Shown: positions 56,064 to 63,662 of the stretch, one piece after another
Numbering within the stretch: position 1 is the stretch's first letter
Layout of the letters: each line of letters starts with the position of its first letter
Source: Fulvimarina uroteuthidis
GTDB taxonomy: Bacteria > Pseudomonadota > Alphaproteobacteria > Rhizobiales > Rhizobiaceae
Length of the DNA stretch: 64,000 nucleotides
Direction of reading: 5' to 3'
NCBI RefSeq assembly: GCF_034321785.1
Contig: NZ_JAXLPB010000005.1
Coordinates: forward strand, 1-64,000
The notes under the pieces: model-generated
What the model saw: only the letters and a program-made list of their open reading frames with translations
Database searches by the model: none
Told to the model about the DNA's origin: nothing
Program-made: the position numbers and the translations under genes

Positions 56064-57473
56064 TCAGACCGAGTAGTACATCTCGAACTCGACCGGATGC
56101 GGGGTCATCTCGTAACGCTCGACCTCTTCCATCTTCAGCTTGACGTAGGCATCGATCTGGTCGTCGTCGAAGACGCCGCCGGCCTTCAGGAAGTCGCGAT
56201 CCGAATCGAGATGCTCCAGCGCTTCGCGCAGGCTCCGGCAGACGGTCGGGATTTCCTTCAGCTCTTCCGGCGGCAGGTCGTAGAGATCCTTGTCCATCGC
56301 GGATCCGGGGTGGATCTTGTTCTTGATGCCGTCGAGGCCGGCCATCAGCATTGCCGCGAAGGCGAGATAGGGGTTGGCCGTCGGATCGGGGAACCGCACC
56401 TCGACGCGCTTGGCCTTCGGCGACTGGCCGAACGGGATGCGGCACGAAGCCGACCGGTTGCGGGCCGAATAGGCGAGCAGCACGGGCGCTTCGTAGCCGG
56501 GAACCAAGCGCTTGTAGGAGTTCGTCGAAGGGTTGGTGAACGCGTTCAGCGTCCGCGCATGCTTGATGATGCCGCCGATATAGAAGAGGCAGCTCTCGGA
56601 CAGGCCGGCATATTCGTCGCCGGCGAAGGTCGGCTTGCCGTCCTTCCAGATCGACTGGTGCACGTGCATGCCGGTGCCATTGTCGCCGAAGACCGGCTTC
56701 GGCATGAAGGTCGCGGTCTTGCCGTAAGCGTTCGCGACCTGATGGATCACATATTTGTAGATCTGCATCTTGTCGGCGTTGCGGGTGAGCGTGTCGAACT
56801 TGATGCCGAGTTCGTGCTGCGCGGCGGCGACCTCATGGTGATGCTTCTCCACCTCGAGCCCCATCTCGGCCATGACGGTCAGCATCTCGGAACGCATGTC
56901 CTGGGCGCTGTCGATCGGCGGCACCGGAAAATAGCCGCCCTTGATGCGCGGGCGATGGCCGAGATTGCCGGTCTCGTAGTCGGTGTCGTCGTTCGAGGGA
57001 AGTTCCGTGCTGTCGAGTTTGAATCCGGTGTTGTAGGGGTCGGTCTTGTAGCGGACGTCGTCGAAGACGAAGAATTCGGCTTCCGGGCCCACGAACGCGG
57101 TGTCGCCGATGCCGGATTGGGAAAGGTAAGCCTCGGCCTTCTTGGCGGTGGTCCGCGGGTCGCGATTGTAGGACTCGCCGGAGATCGGATCGAGAATGTC
57201 GCAGACGATGGCCATGGTCGACTGAGCGAAGAACGGGTCCATGTAGGCCGTCTCTGGATCCGGCATCATCACCATGTCGGACTCGTTGATGGCCTTCCAG
57301 CCGCCGATCGACGAGCCGTCGAACATCGAACCTTCGGAGAACAGGTCCTCGTCGACGCAGGATACATCCATCGTGACATGGTGCATCTTGCCCTTGGGAT
57401 CGGTGAAGCGGAGATCGAGGAACTTGACGTCGTTGTCCTTGATCTGCTTCAGAATTTCGTTCGCATCGGTCAT
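56064..57473 (-). CDS. glnA: Glutamine synthetase I
   Basis: The dodecameric bacterial GSI of 469 residues. Motifs are GSMFDGSSIGGW near residues 48-59, the ATP-binding segment KPVFGDNGTGMHVHQS near 256-271, and the adenylylation site Tyr398 in DLYDLPPEE, so the enzyme should be controlled by GlnE. Family length is exact. ATG 57473 has GGGAAAG upstream. It follows glnB after 76 bases on the same strand, the usual glnBA operon of alphaproteobacteria. Confidence 0.98.
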   Translation of the reverse strand: MTDANEILKQIKDNDVKFLDLRFTDPKGKMHHVTMDVSCVDEDLFSEGSMFDGSSIGGWKAINESDMVMMPDPETAYMDPFFAQSTMAIVCDILDPISGESYNRDPRTTAKKAEAYLSQSGIGDTAFVGPEAEFFVFDDVRYKTDPYNTGFKLDSTELPSNDDTDYETGNLGHRPRIKGGYFPVPPIDSAQDMRSEMLTVMAEMGLEVEKHHHEVAAAQHELGIKFDTLTRNADKMQIYKYVIHQVANAYGKTATFMPKPVFGDNGTGMHVHQSIWKDGKPTFAGDEYAGLSESCLFYIGGIIKHARTLNAFTNPSTNSYKRLVPGYEAPVLLAYSARNRSASCRIPFGQSPKAKRVEVRFPDPTANPYLAFAAMLMAGLDGIKNKIHPGSAMDKDLYDLPPEELKEIPTVCRSLREALEHLDSDRDFLKAGGVFDDDQIDAYVKLKMEEVERYEMTPHPVEFEMYYSV

Positions 57474-57549
57474 GATAGTCTTTCCCTGTGAATAGGCTGT
57501 AATTTCAGGCTTATGAATTGTGGGGGTCCAAACGACGAACGTTTGTGGC

Positions 57550-57888
57550 TCAGATTGCGTCCGTGCCCGCTTCGCCGGTTCGAATGCGGATGGCCTCTTC
57601 GATGTTCGACACGAAAATCTTTCCGTCGCCGATTCGCCCTGTCTGCGCAGCCTTGCGGATCGCCTCGACAGCCTTGGAAACCACATCGTCGCCGAGCACG
57701 AGTTCCACTTTCACCTTTGGAAGAAAATCGACGACATATTCGGCACCGCGGTAGAGTTCCGTATGACCCTTCTGCCGGCCGAAGCCCTTGGCCTCGGTGA
57801 CGGTAATGCCTTGCAGTCCGACTTCCTGGAGAGCTTCCTTGACCTCATCGAGCTTGAACGGCTTGATGATCGCCTCCACCTTTTTCAT
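57550..57888 (-). CDS. glnB: Nitrogen regulatory protein PII
   Basis: A trimeric sensor of 2-oxoglutarate and ATP/ADP, 112 residues. It starts MKKVEAIIKPFKLDEVKEAL. The T-loop GRQKGHTELYRGAEY carries the uridylylation site Tyr51 and GRIGDGKIFVSNIEEAIRIR ends the core. The partner set, by knowledge of the family, is GlnD, GlnE and NtrB; NtrB is encoded in this window. The ribosome site is AGGGGAA. The divergent neighbour is nnrD. Confidence 0.98.
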   Translation of the reverse strand: MKKVEAIIKPFKLDEVKEALQEVGLQGITVTEAKGFGRQKGHTELYRGAEYVVDFLPKVKVELVLGDDVVSKAVEAIRKAAQTGRIGDGKIFVSNIEEAIRIRTGEAGTDAI

Positions 57889-57935
57889 CGAGATTCCCCT
57901 AGCTTCTAGTCTTCGGCGCGGACGCGCGCCCATCC

Positions 57936-57953
57936 TTCCACGCTCGCGTGGAA
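57936..57953. promoter_or_regulatory. Perfect palindrome in the glnB-nnrD intergenic region
   Basis: TTCCACG-CTCG-CGTGGAA is an 18-base perfect inverted repeat, 48 bases upstream of the glnB start and 185 before nnrD. No sigma54 promoter consensus could be found on either strand of this region. It may be an operator or a 5' mRNA hairpin of glnB. Confidence 0.35.
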
Positions 57954-58137
57954 TGCGCGTCGGAGCATGGCATGGATAGCAGCGCGTAGGGAAGTAGTCG
58001 CAACGGCCGCGCCGGCCAGTTCGAAACCGAATTCGACAAGTTTCGGCCATCAAGGTCCTGCGGACCGGTTTCTCGCCCTATCTCGAAGCCAGGACGAACG
58101 CGCGTGCCGACAGTGTACTGAAGCTGGAGACCCGATC

Positions 58138-59682
58138 ATGACCGACGCTCCGATTGCCTCCGGGCCTTACGACGTCGCCCTCCTGACGCCGGACGAGATG
58201 GCATCGGCCGATCGGCTGACGATCGCAGGCGGAATCTCGGGCCGGACCCTCATGGGGGCTGCGGGGCGCGCCGTCGCCGAGGTCGCGCAGGCGATGCTCG
58301 GCGGTCCGGGCGGCGGCGGCAACGGCGTCAGGGTCGCCTGTCTTGCGGGACCCGGCAACAATGGCGGCGATGCGTTCGTCGCGGCCGAAACGCTTCGTTG
58401 CGAGGGGGTGGACGTCGTGGTCTTTTCGGTCTGCGACATCGATCGGCTCGCAGGCGACGCGGCGTGGGCCGCTGCGGCCTATCGGGGTTCTGTAGAACCG
58501 TTGGGCGCGTTCACCGGGGACGGTTGCGCACTGGTGATCGACGGTCTTTTCGGTGCCGGACTATCGCGGCCCCTGGATGCGGAAATCGCGAATCTGATCG
58601 AGACGGTTGAGCGGGCAGGGGTCCCGGTTCTCGCGATCGACCTGCCGTCCGGTCTGTGCGGCAGGAGCGGAGCGGTTTTGGGCAAGGCGTTTACGGCCGA
58701 CCGCACGGTGACGTTCTTCCGGCCGAAGCCCGGCCATTTCCTCGAACCCGGACGCTCCCATTGCGGTGTCCTCGATGTGCGGCAGATCGGGATCGCGCCC
58801 GATGTCCTGGAGACGATCGCGCCGCGACAGTTCGTGAACCGCCCGGCGCTGTGGCGTGCCGATTTGAGCCTGCCGGTCGACGCCGGCCACAAATACGACC
58901 GGGGGCACGCGGTGGTGTTTTCCGGCTCCGCATCGCGGACCGGTGCGGCCCGGCTGGCCGCGGGCGCGGCCCTGCGGGCAGGTGCCGGGCTCGTGACCCT
59001 CTTCTCACCGGCAGGCGCCATCCTCGTCAACGCGGCGCAGGTGACCGCGGTGATGGTCGAGCGATGCGACGGCGAACGAGACCTTGCCCGGCATCTGGAC
59101 GATAGCCGCTTGAAGGCCTTCGTTCTCGGTCCGGGCTTCGGCGTCGGCGGGACGGCACGGGCGTATGCCACGCAGATCCTGAAGGCCGGCCGGTTTCTGA
59201 TTCTCGACGCCGACGGGATATCGTCGTTCGCCGATCGGCCGGAAGAGCTGTTCGACGAAGCTCTCGGCCAAGCAGGCGAGGGCGGCCCAAACCTTGTCCT
59301 GACGCCCCATGCGGGAGAGTTCAAGCGTCTGTTTCCCGATCTTGCGGCGAAGGGATCGCTGTCGAAGCTCGACCGGACCCGTGAGGCGGCGGTGCGCTCC
59401 GGTGCCGTCGTCGTCCTCAAGGGGCGCGATACGGTCATCGCCGCGCCCGATGGACGCGCGGCGATCAACGCCAACGGCACGCCTTGGCTTGCATCGGCCG
59501 GGACGGGGGATGTTTTGACAGGCATGATCTGTGCCCAGCTCTCGCAGGGCACGCCCACCTTCGAGGCGGCCTGTGCCGGGGTCTGGATGCACGGACGGTC
59601 CGCCGAACTCTTCGGGCCCGGTCTCATCGCGGAAGATCTTGCCGGACAGTTGCCCGCAATGTTTGCCGAGCTTCTCGCATAA
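58138..59682 (+). CDS. nnrD: Bifunctional NAD(P)HX epimerase/dehydratase
   Basis: A repair enzyme for hydrated NADH and NADPH, 514 residues. The N-terminal epimerase domain (YjeF_N, about 1-215) has VACLAGPGNNGGDAFVAAE and AIDLPSGLCG. The C-terminal ADP/ATP-dependent dehydratase, of ribokinase-like fold (about 225-510), has the phosphate-binding loop ASAGTGDVLTGMI near residue 455 with its catalytic aspartate. ATG 58138 has CTGGAGA upstream. Its place beside glnBA, divergent, is common in Rhizobiales. Confidence 0.95.
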   Translation: MTDAPIASGPYDVALLTPDEMASADRLTIAGGISGRTLMGAAGRAVAEVAQAMLGGPGGGGNGVRVACLAGPGNNGGDAFVAAETLRCEGVDVVVFSVCDIDRLAGDAAWAAAAYRGSVEPLGAFTGDGCALVIDGLFGAGLSRPLDAEIANLIETVERAGVPVLAIDLPSGLCGRSGAVLGKAFTADRTVTFFRPKPGHFLEPGRSHCGVLDVRQIGIAPDVLETIAPRQFVNRPALWRADLSLPVDAGHKYDRGHAVVFSGSASRTGAARLAAGAALRAGAGLVTLFSPAGAILVNAAQVTAVMVERCDGERDLARHLDDSRLKAFVLGPGFGVGGTARAYATQILKAGRFLILDADGISSFADRPEELFDEALGQAGEGGPNLVLTPHAGEFKRLFPDLAAKGSLSKLDRTREAAVRSGAVVVLKGRDTVIAAPDGRAAINANGTPWLASAGTGDVLTGMICAQLSQGTPTFEAACAGVWMHGRSAELFGPGLIAEDLAGQLPAMFAELLA

Positions 59683-59909
59683 AGCGGACCGATGCCCGCC
59701 CAGGCAGGCGTTCGGAAAGCGCCAGGACGTTCGCGAGGTACGCGGACGGGGCCTTCGCGTGCTCTTTCCTCGAGAAAGAAGGGGTCAGGGGCCGGGACGC
59801 GGCGCGGTGTCAGTTGGAAGACATCCGCGCCGCCAATGCTCCCGGCTCGCAGACGGCGATCCGCCTGATGGGATCAGAGCCGCGACCCGGAAGGCGCGGC
59901 TTTGGGCTT

Positions 59910-60182
59910 TCAGTTGTTGCGCAGGGCCTCGATCAATTCGTCCTTCGACATGCCCGACCGCCCCTCAATGTCGAGTTCCTGGGCGCGGTCGTAGAGTTCG
60001 TCCTTCGTCCAGTCCTCATAGGCCGGTGCCTTTCCGCCCTTCTTCGACGGCTCCATGTCGGGATTGGCCTGCGCATTCGAAATGGCGGCTGCCTTGCCTT
60101 TCGAATGGCCTTGACGGCGAAGATCCTCGTAGAGATCCGGATCTTTCAGGGAAGGGTTCTGTTCATGCTGCTTGTCGGCCAT
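59910..60182 (-). CDS. Small Rho_N-domain stress-type protein
   Basis: A 90-residue hydrophilic protein. The N-terminal half reads NPSLKDPDLYEDLRRQGHSK with KGKAAAISNAQA, a block seen in ChaB/DUF7218-like small proteins. The C-terminal half DWTKDELYDRAQELDIEGRS with MSKDELIEALR is a SAP/Rho N-terminal-like helix-extended-loop-helix motif. Such proteins may bind nucleic acid; their role is unknown. It lies 32 bases behind the 132-residue gene and is probably cotranscribed with it, at the edge of the stress-response cluster. Confidence 0.78.
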   Translation of the reverse strand: MADKQHEQNPSLKDPDLYEDLRRQGHSKGKAAAISNAQANPDMEPSKKGGKAPAYEDWTKDELYDRAQELDIEGRSGMSKDELIEALRNN

Positions 60183-60214
60183 GGTTCGTGGTCCGGTTCT
60201 CGTGGTGGTGGATC

Positions 60215-60613
60215 TTACTTCGGTTCGCGCGTGCCGGCCGCATCGGGCTGCCCGAGGCTGAGATCATCGTCCGGAGAGCGCGCGTCCGCGCGGCTGGCCG
60301 GATCCATGCCGACGCTCTCCGCCGTTGCATAGGTATGGCCGCCGCCTGCCAGCAGGCCGAGCGCTTCGCTGATCTGCATCTCGATCGCCGACATGTCGTC
60401 GCCGCGATCGGCGTTCTCCCGCGATCCGATCCGCGCGCGGATCTCTTCGAGGCGCTTCTGACGCTCTTCGATCGGAAGGGTCGGGTTGTTGAGCACGTCG
60501 TCGATCTCGGCCTGCGTCACCGGCTGGGCGATGCCCTGCGTATCGGCATCGCCGCCAATAGCCTGATCGATCGGTAGGATGTTGGCTTCCGTGCGGGTCT
60601 GGTCGTTCGCCAT
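60215..60613 (-). CDS. Hypothetical acidic protein
   Basis: A 132-residue hydrophilic acidic protein, MANDQTRTEANILPIDQAIG at its start. A predicted helical middle (EIDDVLNNPTLPIEERQKRL) and a disordered Asp/Ser-rich end make up the rest. There is no signal peptide or membrane helix. I do not recognise a family, but helix-turn segments of the type PTLPIEERQKRLEEI recur in hypotheticals near rhizobial ecfG loci. ATG 60613 is assigned; the frame runs on to 60688. Confidence 0.65.
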   Translation of the reverse strand: MANDQTRTEANILPIDQAIGGDADTQGIAQPVTQAEIDDVLNNPTLPIEERQKRLEEIRARIGSRENADRGDDMSAIEMQISEALGLLAGGGHTYATAESVGMDPASRADARSPDDDLSLGQPDAAGTREPK

Positions 60614-60815
60614 GCTCTTATGTCCTCGCCTTGTGCGCCGGGGCGGCCAACGGGTCGCGCCGTCGCAATGTTTGATTTGAAAGATCAAGTTCGCTCGTGG
60701 CGGAAAGGTTGCACAGCCCTGACCTTTGTGACCGGCGGTCCCGGGATGGAAAGGCGGCGTCTACGAGCCGGTCTTCGAGGTGAACCGCAACGCAATGGAC
60801 GGCAGTCGACGCAAG

Positions 60816-60851
60816 AAGGCCCGGCAGCGCGTTCCAAGCGTGCCGGGCCTT
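60816..60851. terminator. Hairpin downstream of the host-attachment-family gene
   Basis: AAGGCCCGGCA (60816-60826) and TGCCGGGCCTT (60841-60851) form a perfect 11-bp stem 25 bases beyond the stop of the minus-strand gene at 60877. The flanks are only moderately T-rich. No gene is recognised in the 263 bases between 60613 and 60877. Confidence 0.6.
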
Positions 60852-60876
60852 GGTCAAGACGGGGTCTGCGCCCCGA

Positions 60877-61329
60877 TCAGTTCGTCAGGATGTCTTCGAT
60901 CTTGCCGATCGGATGGTTGGTGAGATCCTTTGCAACTTCTCCGACGACGCGGTCGCTCACCTCCTTGTGGAGTTGGCCGCGAAGCTCGCCCAGCGTCGAC
61001 GGAGAGGCGACCAGCACGATTCGGTCGAAGCGCTTGCGGTAAGCCATCTTGTAGAGGATTTCGCCGAGTTCGGCGGCGAACCGGTCCTTGGCGAGTTCAT
61101 GCCAGTCCGTATCCTGAAAGGCCGAGCTGTGCGGATTGTCCTTGCCACCGTCTCGGCCACGGCCCGGCCTGTTGGCGCTCTGGTCGCTGTCCGACGGGTT
61201 TTCCTGTTCCTCGACGCGCTGTATCTCGAAGTTCGGAAGTTCTTCGTCCCCAAGGTTCTTCAGGAAGAGGGCCTTCTCCCCGTCGGCGATGAGAACCCAG
61301 GTTTCATATCCGATTTTAACAGAGCTCAT
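60877..61329 (-). CDS. Host attachment-family protein (baeRF-like)
   Basis: A 150-residue protein: TWVLIADGEKALFLKNLGDE at the start, a charged flexible middle (EEQENPSDSDQSANRPGRGR), then HELAKDRFAAELGEILYKMA and FDRIVLVASPSTLGELRGQL with KEVSDRVVGEVAKDLTNHPI. This is the layout of the family once named for attachment to host cells and now seen as a release-factor-like (baeRF) fold. It is often part of the general stress regulon in Rhizobiales. It is followed by a hairpin. Confidence 0.85.
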   Translation of the reverse strand: MSSVKIGYETWVLIADGEKALFLKNLGDEELPNFEIQRVEEQENPSDSDQSANRPGRGRDGGKDNPHSSAFQDTDWHELAKDRFAAELGEILYKMAYRKRFDRIVLVASPSTLGELRGQLHKEVSDRVVGEVAKDLTNHPIGKIEDILTN

Positions 61330-61360
61330 GTCCGCGTAACCTCATGTTTGAAAAAAGAAA

Positions 61361-61381
61361 GGGCGCACCGTGAGCGCGCCC
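61361..61381 (-). terminator. Terminator of the DUF883/holin-family transcript
   Basis: GGGCGC (61361-61366) pairs with GCGCCC (61376-61381). On the minus strand the hairpin is followed by TTTCTTTTTT, a good rho-independent terminator 28 bases after the 61409 gene. Confidence 0.8.
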
Positions 61382-61408
61382 TCGTCCAGATGCCGACACG
61401 CGACTTCG

Positions 61409-61843
61409 TCAGTCCCCGTCACCCTGCAGCATTCGCCAGATACCGAACCCGACCAAGGCGACGACCGGGGTCAGAAAGGCCGCAGCCTTCCGCTTGCGGG
61501 CCATCGCGAAGATCTTGGGAAGGTTGACCAGCGCGGAGGTGCCGGCGACCGAGGCGATGTCGCGTTTCATGCGATCCTGAGCCCGCTTCTCGGGCCGTCG
61601 TCTCACGACGATGGTCGTGATCCACAAGCCGACCATCACCGCGAGACACAGCCCGGACGCGATCAAAGCCGCGTTCAGTGGGCCGATCTGCGTCGCGACG
61701 TAGACAAAAAGGGCGGTGATCAGGAAGGCCAGGAGCAGAATGCCGAAAATGGCCATGATCACATAAAGGATCGCAAGACGCTTCAGCCTCGCGAAATAGA
61801 TGCCCAGTTCGCCTTGAAAAATTTTCGCGAGAATGAACCACAT
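61409..61843 (-). CDS. Phage holin-family (PF07332-like) membrane protein
   Basis: A 144-residue protein with two adjacent membrane helices (LAILYVIMAIFGILLLAFLI; IASGLCLAVMVGLWITTIVV), a basic cytoplasmic region (RRRPEKRAQDRMKRD) and a hydrophobic C-terminal segment. The family name comes from phage homologues. Chromosomal members pair with DUF883 proteins and are stress-linked, with no lysis function shown. It begins 6 bases after the DUF883 stop, in one transcription unit. Confidence 0.82.
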   Translation of the reverse strand: MWFILAKIFQGELGIYFARLKRLAILYVIMAIFGILLLAFLITALFVYVATQIGPLNAALIASGLCLAVMVGLWITTIVVRRRPEKRAQDRMKRDIASVAGTSALVNLPKIFAMARKRKAAAFLTPVVALVGFGIWRMLQGDGD

Positions 61844-61849
61844 GGCCGC

Positions 61850-62257
61850 TTAGTGGAAGATGCGAGCGTAGAGGTAGCCGATGGCCGCGGCGATCAGAAC
61901 GCTTTTGATGGGTTCTTCGCGAATGCGGTCGCTGACCTGTTCCTCGAGGTCGTCGGCAGCTTCCTGCGCCTGCTGAAGATAGCGTTCGCCTTTGGCCTTG
62001 TACTCGTCGCGCATCGCGGCGGCCTGATTCTTGGCGTTGCTCGACCGGTTGTTCGCCATCGCCTTCAGGGATTCGGCCACACCGGACACGTCTTCCCGCA
62101 GCTTGGAGATCTGCGCTTCCAGCTCTTCCCGATCCCCGCGCTTGGCAGCGCTCGATTCGGTCGGTTTGGACGACGATCCAGACGTTGTCGTGCCGCCCGT
62201 CGAGGAAGCAGTCGGTGTGCTCGTTCCGAGCGTGGAGGATGTCGTGTCCGAGGCCAT
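61850..62257 (-). CDS. DUF883 (ElaB/YqjD-like) protein
   Basis: A 135-residue protein: a Ser/Thr/Gly-rich N-terminus (about residues 1-40), a coiled coil (REELEAQISKLREDVSGVAE onward to KAKGERYLQQAQEAADDLEE), and a C-terminal membrane helix (KSVLIAAAIGYLYARIF) preceded by RIREEP. This matches tail-anchored YqjD/ElaB proteins that bind ribosomes at the membrane in stationary phase. ATG 62257 has AAGGG upstream. An EcfG-type promoter candidate lies 66-90 bases ahead. Confidence 0.85.
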   Translation of the reverse strand: MASDTTSSTLGTSTPTASSTGGTTTSGSSSKPTESSAAKRGDREELEAQISKLREDVSGVAESLKAMANNRSSNAKNQAAAMRDEYKAKGERYLQQAQEAADDLEEQVSDRIREEPIKSVLIAAAIGYLYARIFH

Positions 62258-62322
62258 GTTTTCCCTTTCTGAGAATGCACCCACCAGAAACCCGGTGGGG
62301 TCGTGTGTTCTGCTGCTCTGCT

Positions 62323-62347
62323 AACCGCTCACGCCCGCGAATGTTCC
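62323..62347 (-). promoter_or_regulatory. Candidate sigma-EcfG promoter for the DUF883 gene
   Basis: On the minus strand GGAAC (62347-62343) and GGTT (62326-62323) are separated by 16 bases, close to the general-stress consensus GGAAC-N16-17-CGTT with one mismatch in the -10 box. It lies 66 bases before the DUF883 ATG and 150 bases beyond the ecfG stop. Confidence 0.5.
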
Positions 62348-62499
62348 CGGCGCGCGCGGTGCTCGGATCGATTTTTACCGACCTTTTTGCCCAAGGTCCG
62401 ATCGGTCCGGCCAAGCGTCCCGATGATGGCGGAGGAGAGGCGCTGGCTGCGTCGACCGGAACCCCGCATCCGGGTCCGATCCGGATGGGCCGACCAGGA

Positions 62500-63051
62500 T
62501 CACGCCGCGGGCGCGACGCCGATGATCTGGGACGTGATCGAGTCCGGCCCGTACTCGCCATCGCCGTCGATCTGGAGAATCTGTCCGATGCGCGTCCGCG
62601 CCCGCGAGACGCGGCTCTTGATCGTGCCGACGGCGCAATGGCAGATCTCAGCCGCTTCCTCATAGGAGAATCCGGAGGCGCCGATCAGGATGAGAGCCTC
62701 ACGCTGGTCGTCGGGCAACATGTCGAGGGCCTTGCGGAAATCCTGGAGGTCGAGGTGACCCTGCTGCTCGGGATGGCCGGCGAGCTGCATCGCATGGATG
62801 CCATCGACATCCTGCACTTCCCGACCCTTCTTGCGCATCTGAGTATAGAACTCGTTTCGTAGGATCGTGAAAAGCCATGCCTTGAGGTTCGTCCCTGGCT
62901 GGAACGTGTGCTGCTTGTCCCACGCCTTGACCAACGTCTCCTGGACGAGATCGTCGGCCCGGTCGAACGAGCCGGCGAGCGATGCCGCGAACGCACGAAG
63001 GTTCGGTATGACCTGGATGAGTTCGCGACGAAAATCGGTTTCGACGGTCAT
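62500..63051 (-). CDS. ecfG: General stress sigma factor EcfG
   Basis: A 183-residue ECF sigma factor. Region 2 includes FAASLAGSFDRADDLVQETL with AWLFTILRNEFYTQMRKKGR, and region 4 includes MLPDDQREALILIGASGFSY with GTIKSRVSRARTRI. In alphaproteobacteria it is held by NepR and released when phosphorylated PhyR binds NepR. The ATG overlaps the nepR stop (ATGA), giving coupled translation, and phyR is divergent. A C-terminal extension of about 20 residues after region 4 is present. Confidence 0.95.
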   Translation of the reverse strand: MTVETDFRRELIQVIPNLRAFAASLAGSFDRADDLVQETLVKAWDKQHTFQPGTNLKAWLFTILRNEFYTQMRKKGREVQDVDGIHAMQLAGHPEQQGHLDLQDFRKALDMLPDDQREALILIGASGFSYEEAAEICHCAVGTIKSRVSRARTRIGQILQIDGDGEYGPDSITSQIIGVAPAA

Positions 63052-63278
63052 TCACAGTCCTCATCGTCAGACTCGCGTTTTCGCTTCGCCTCGGCCTCGT
63101 CGAGCTGGTCGAGGAGAGAGAGGAAACGATCTGGAACGGGCGCGGCGGCCACGTCGTCATAATAGGCTCTCAGACGATCCCCGATCGCGTTGGGTAGTGC
63201 GAGATTCATTTGGTTCGAGTCCACTTTATCCTTGTCACCGGCACTCGGCCTGTCCCTGTCGACGTTACGTTCTTCCAT
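63048..63278 (-). CDS. nepR: Anti-sigma factor NepR
   Basis: A 76-residue protein with the NepR core LPNAIGDRLRAYYDDVAAAP and VPDRFLSLLDQLDEAEAKRK, two amphipathic helices that clamp EcfG and are sequestered by PhyR. The acidic C-terminus is typical. ATG 63278 (MEERNVD) has AGGA 9 bases upstream and gives family length; the frame continues to 63431 without family features. It overlaps ecfG by four bases. Confidence 0.93.
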   Translation of the reverse strand: MEERNVDRDRPSAGDKDKVDSNQMNLALPNAIGDRLRAYYDDVAAAPVPDRFLSLLDQLDEAEAKRKRESDDEDCE

Positions 63279-63662
63279 GGTCGATCCTGGCATGTCTTTC
63301 ATATGGTGCTTCTCGTGCGGAACATTTGCGGGGTCACCGATCATGTCGTCGTGCGCGCACGCAAAGCCGGAATGAAGTTGGGCGGATGCTCCCTTATTGC
63401 ATGGAAGAAAAGAGATCTCGCTGTCATCCACATATGAGCGTCGCGCAAATGCTCAAGGGGATTCGTTTTCCGTGTTGGAATCCGACGCTTGTGCGATGTC
63501 GAATTCCCGTGTGCCACTTCACATCGCGCAACGAGGCCCCATAAATAGGCAGGACCGCAGCAATCCTCCGTTCGAGGGGCGTCGGCCTGACGGAAGCATT
63601 TCGGCCGATCGCCGTCATGCGACCGCTCAAACCTCAATTCAATCGACACGAGGGGAGTTTTC
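63279..63662. other. nepR-phyR divergent intergenic region
   Basis: About 385 bases between divergent nepR and phyR. No gene is recognised. Autoregulation by EcfG would be expected, but no clear GGAAC-N16-17-CGTT element is present; a GGAAC at 63316-63320 has no CGTT at the right distance. Confidence 0.5.

Noticed and set aside
57889..58137. Sigma54 promoter for glnB-glnA
   Set aside because: No GG-N10-GC element matching the consensus was found on the minus strand in this region.
61409..62257. Prophage remnant based on the holin-family protein
   Set aside because: No other phage genes are adjacent. The DUF883 and holin-family pair is a regular chromosomal arrangement and is linked to the stress locus here.
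63279..63662. Sigma-EcfG promoters for nepR or phyR
   Set aside because: GGAAC at 63316 has no CGTT at 16-17 bases, and no GTTCC suits the minus strand. Expected biologically but not supported by the sequence.
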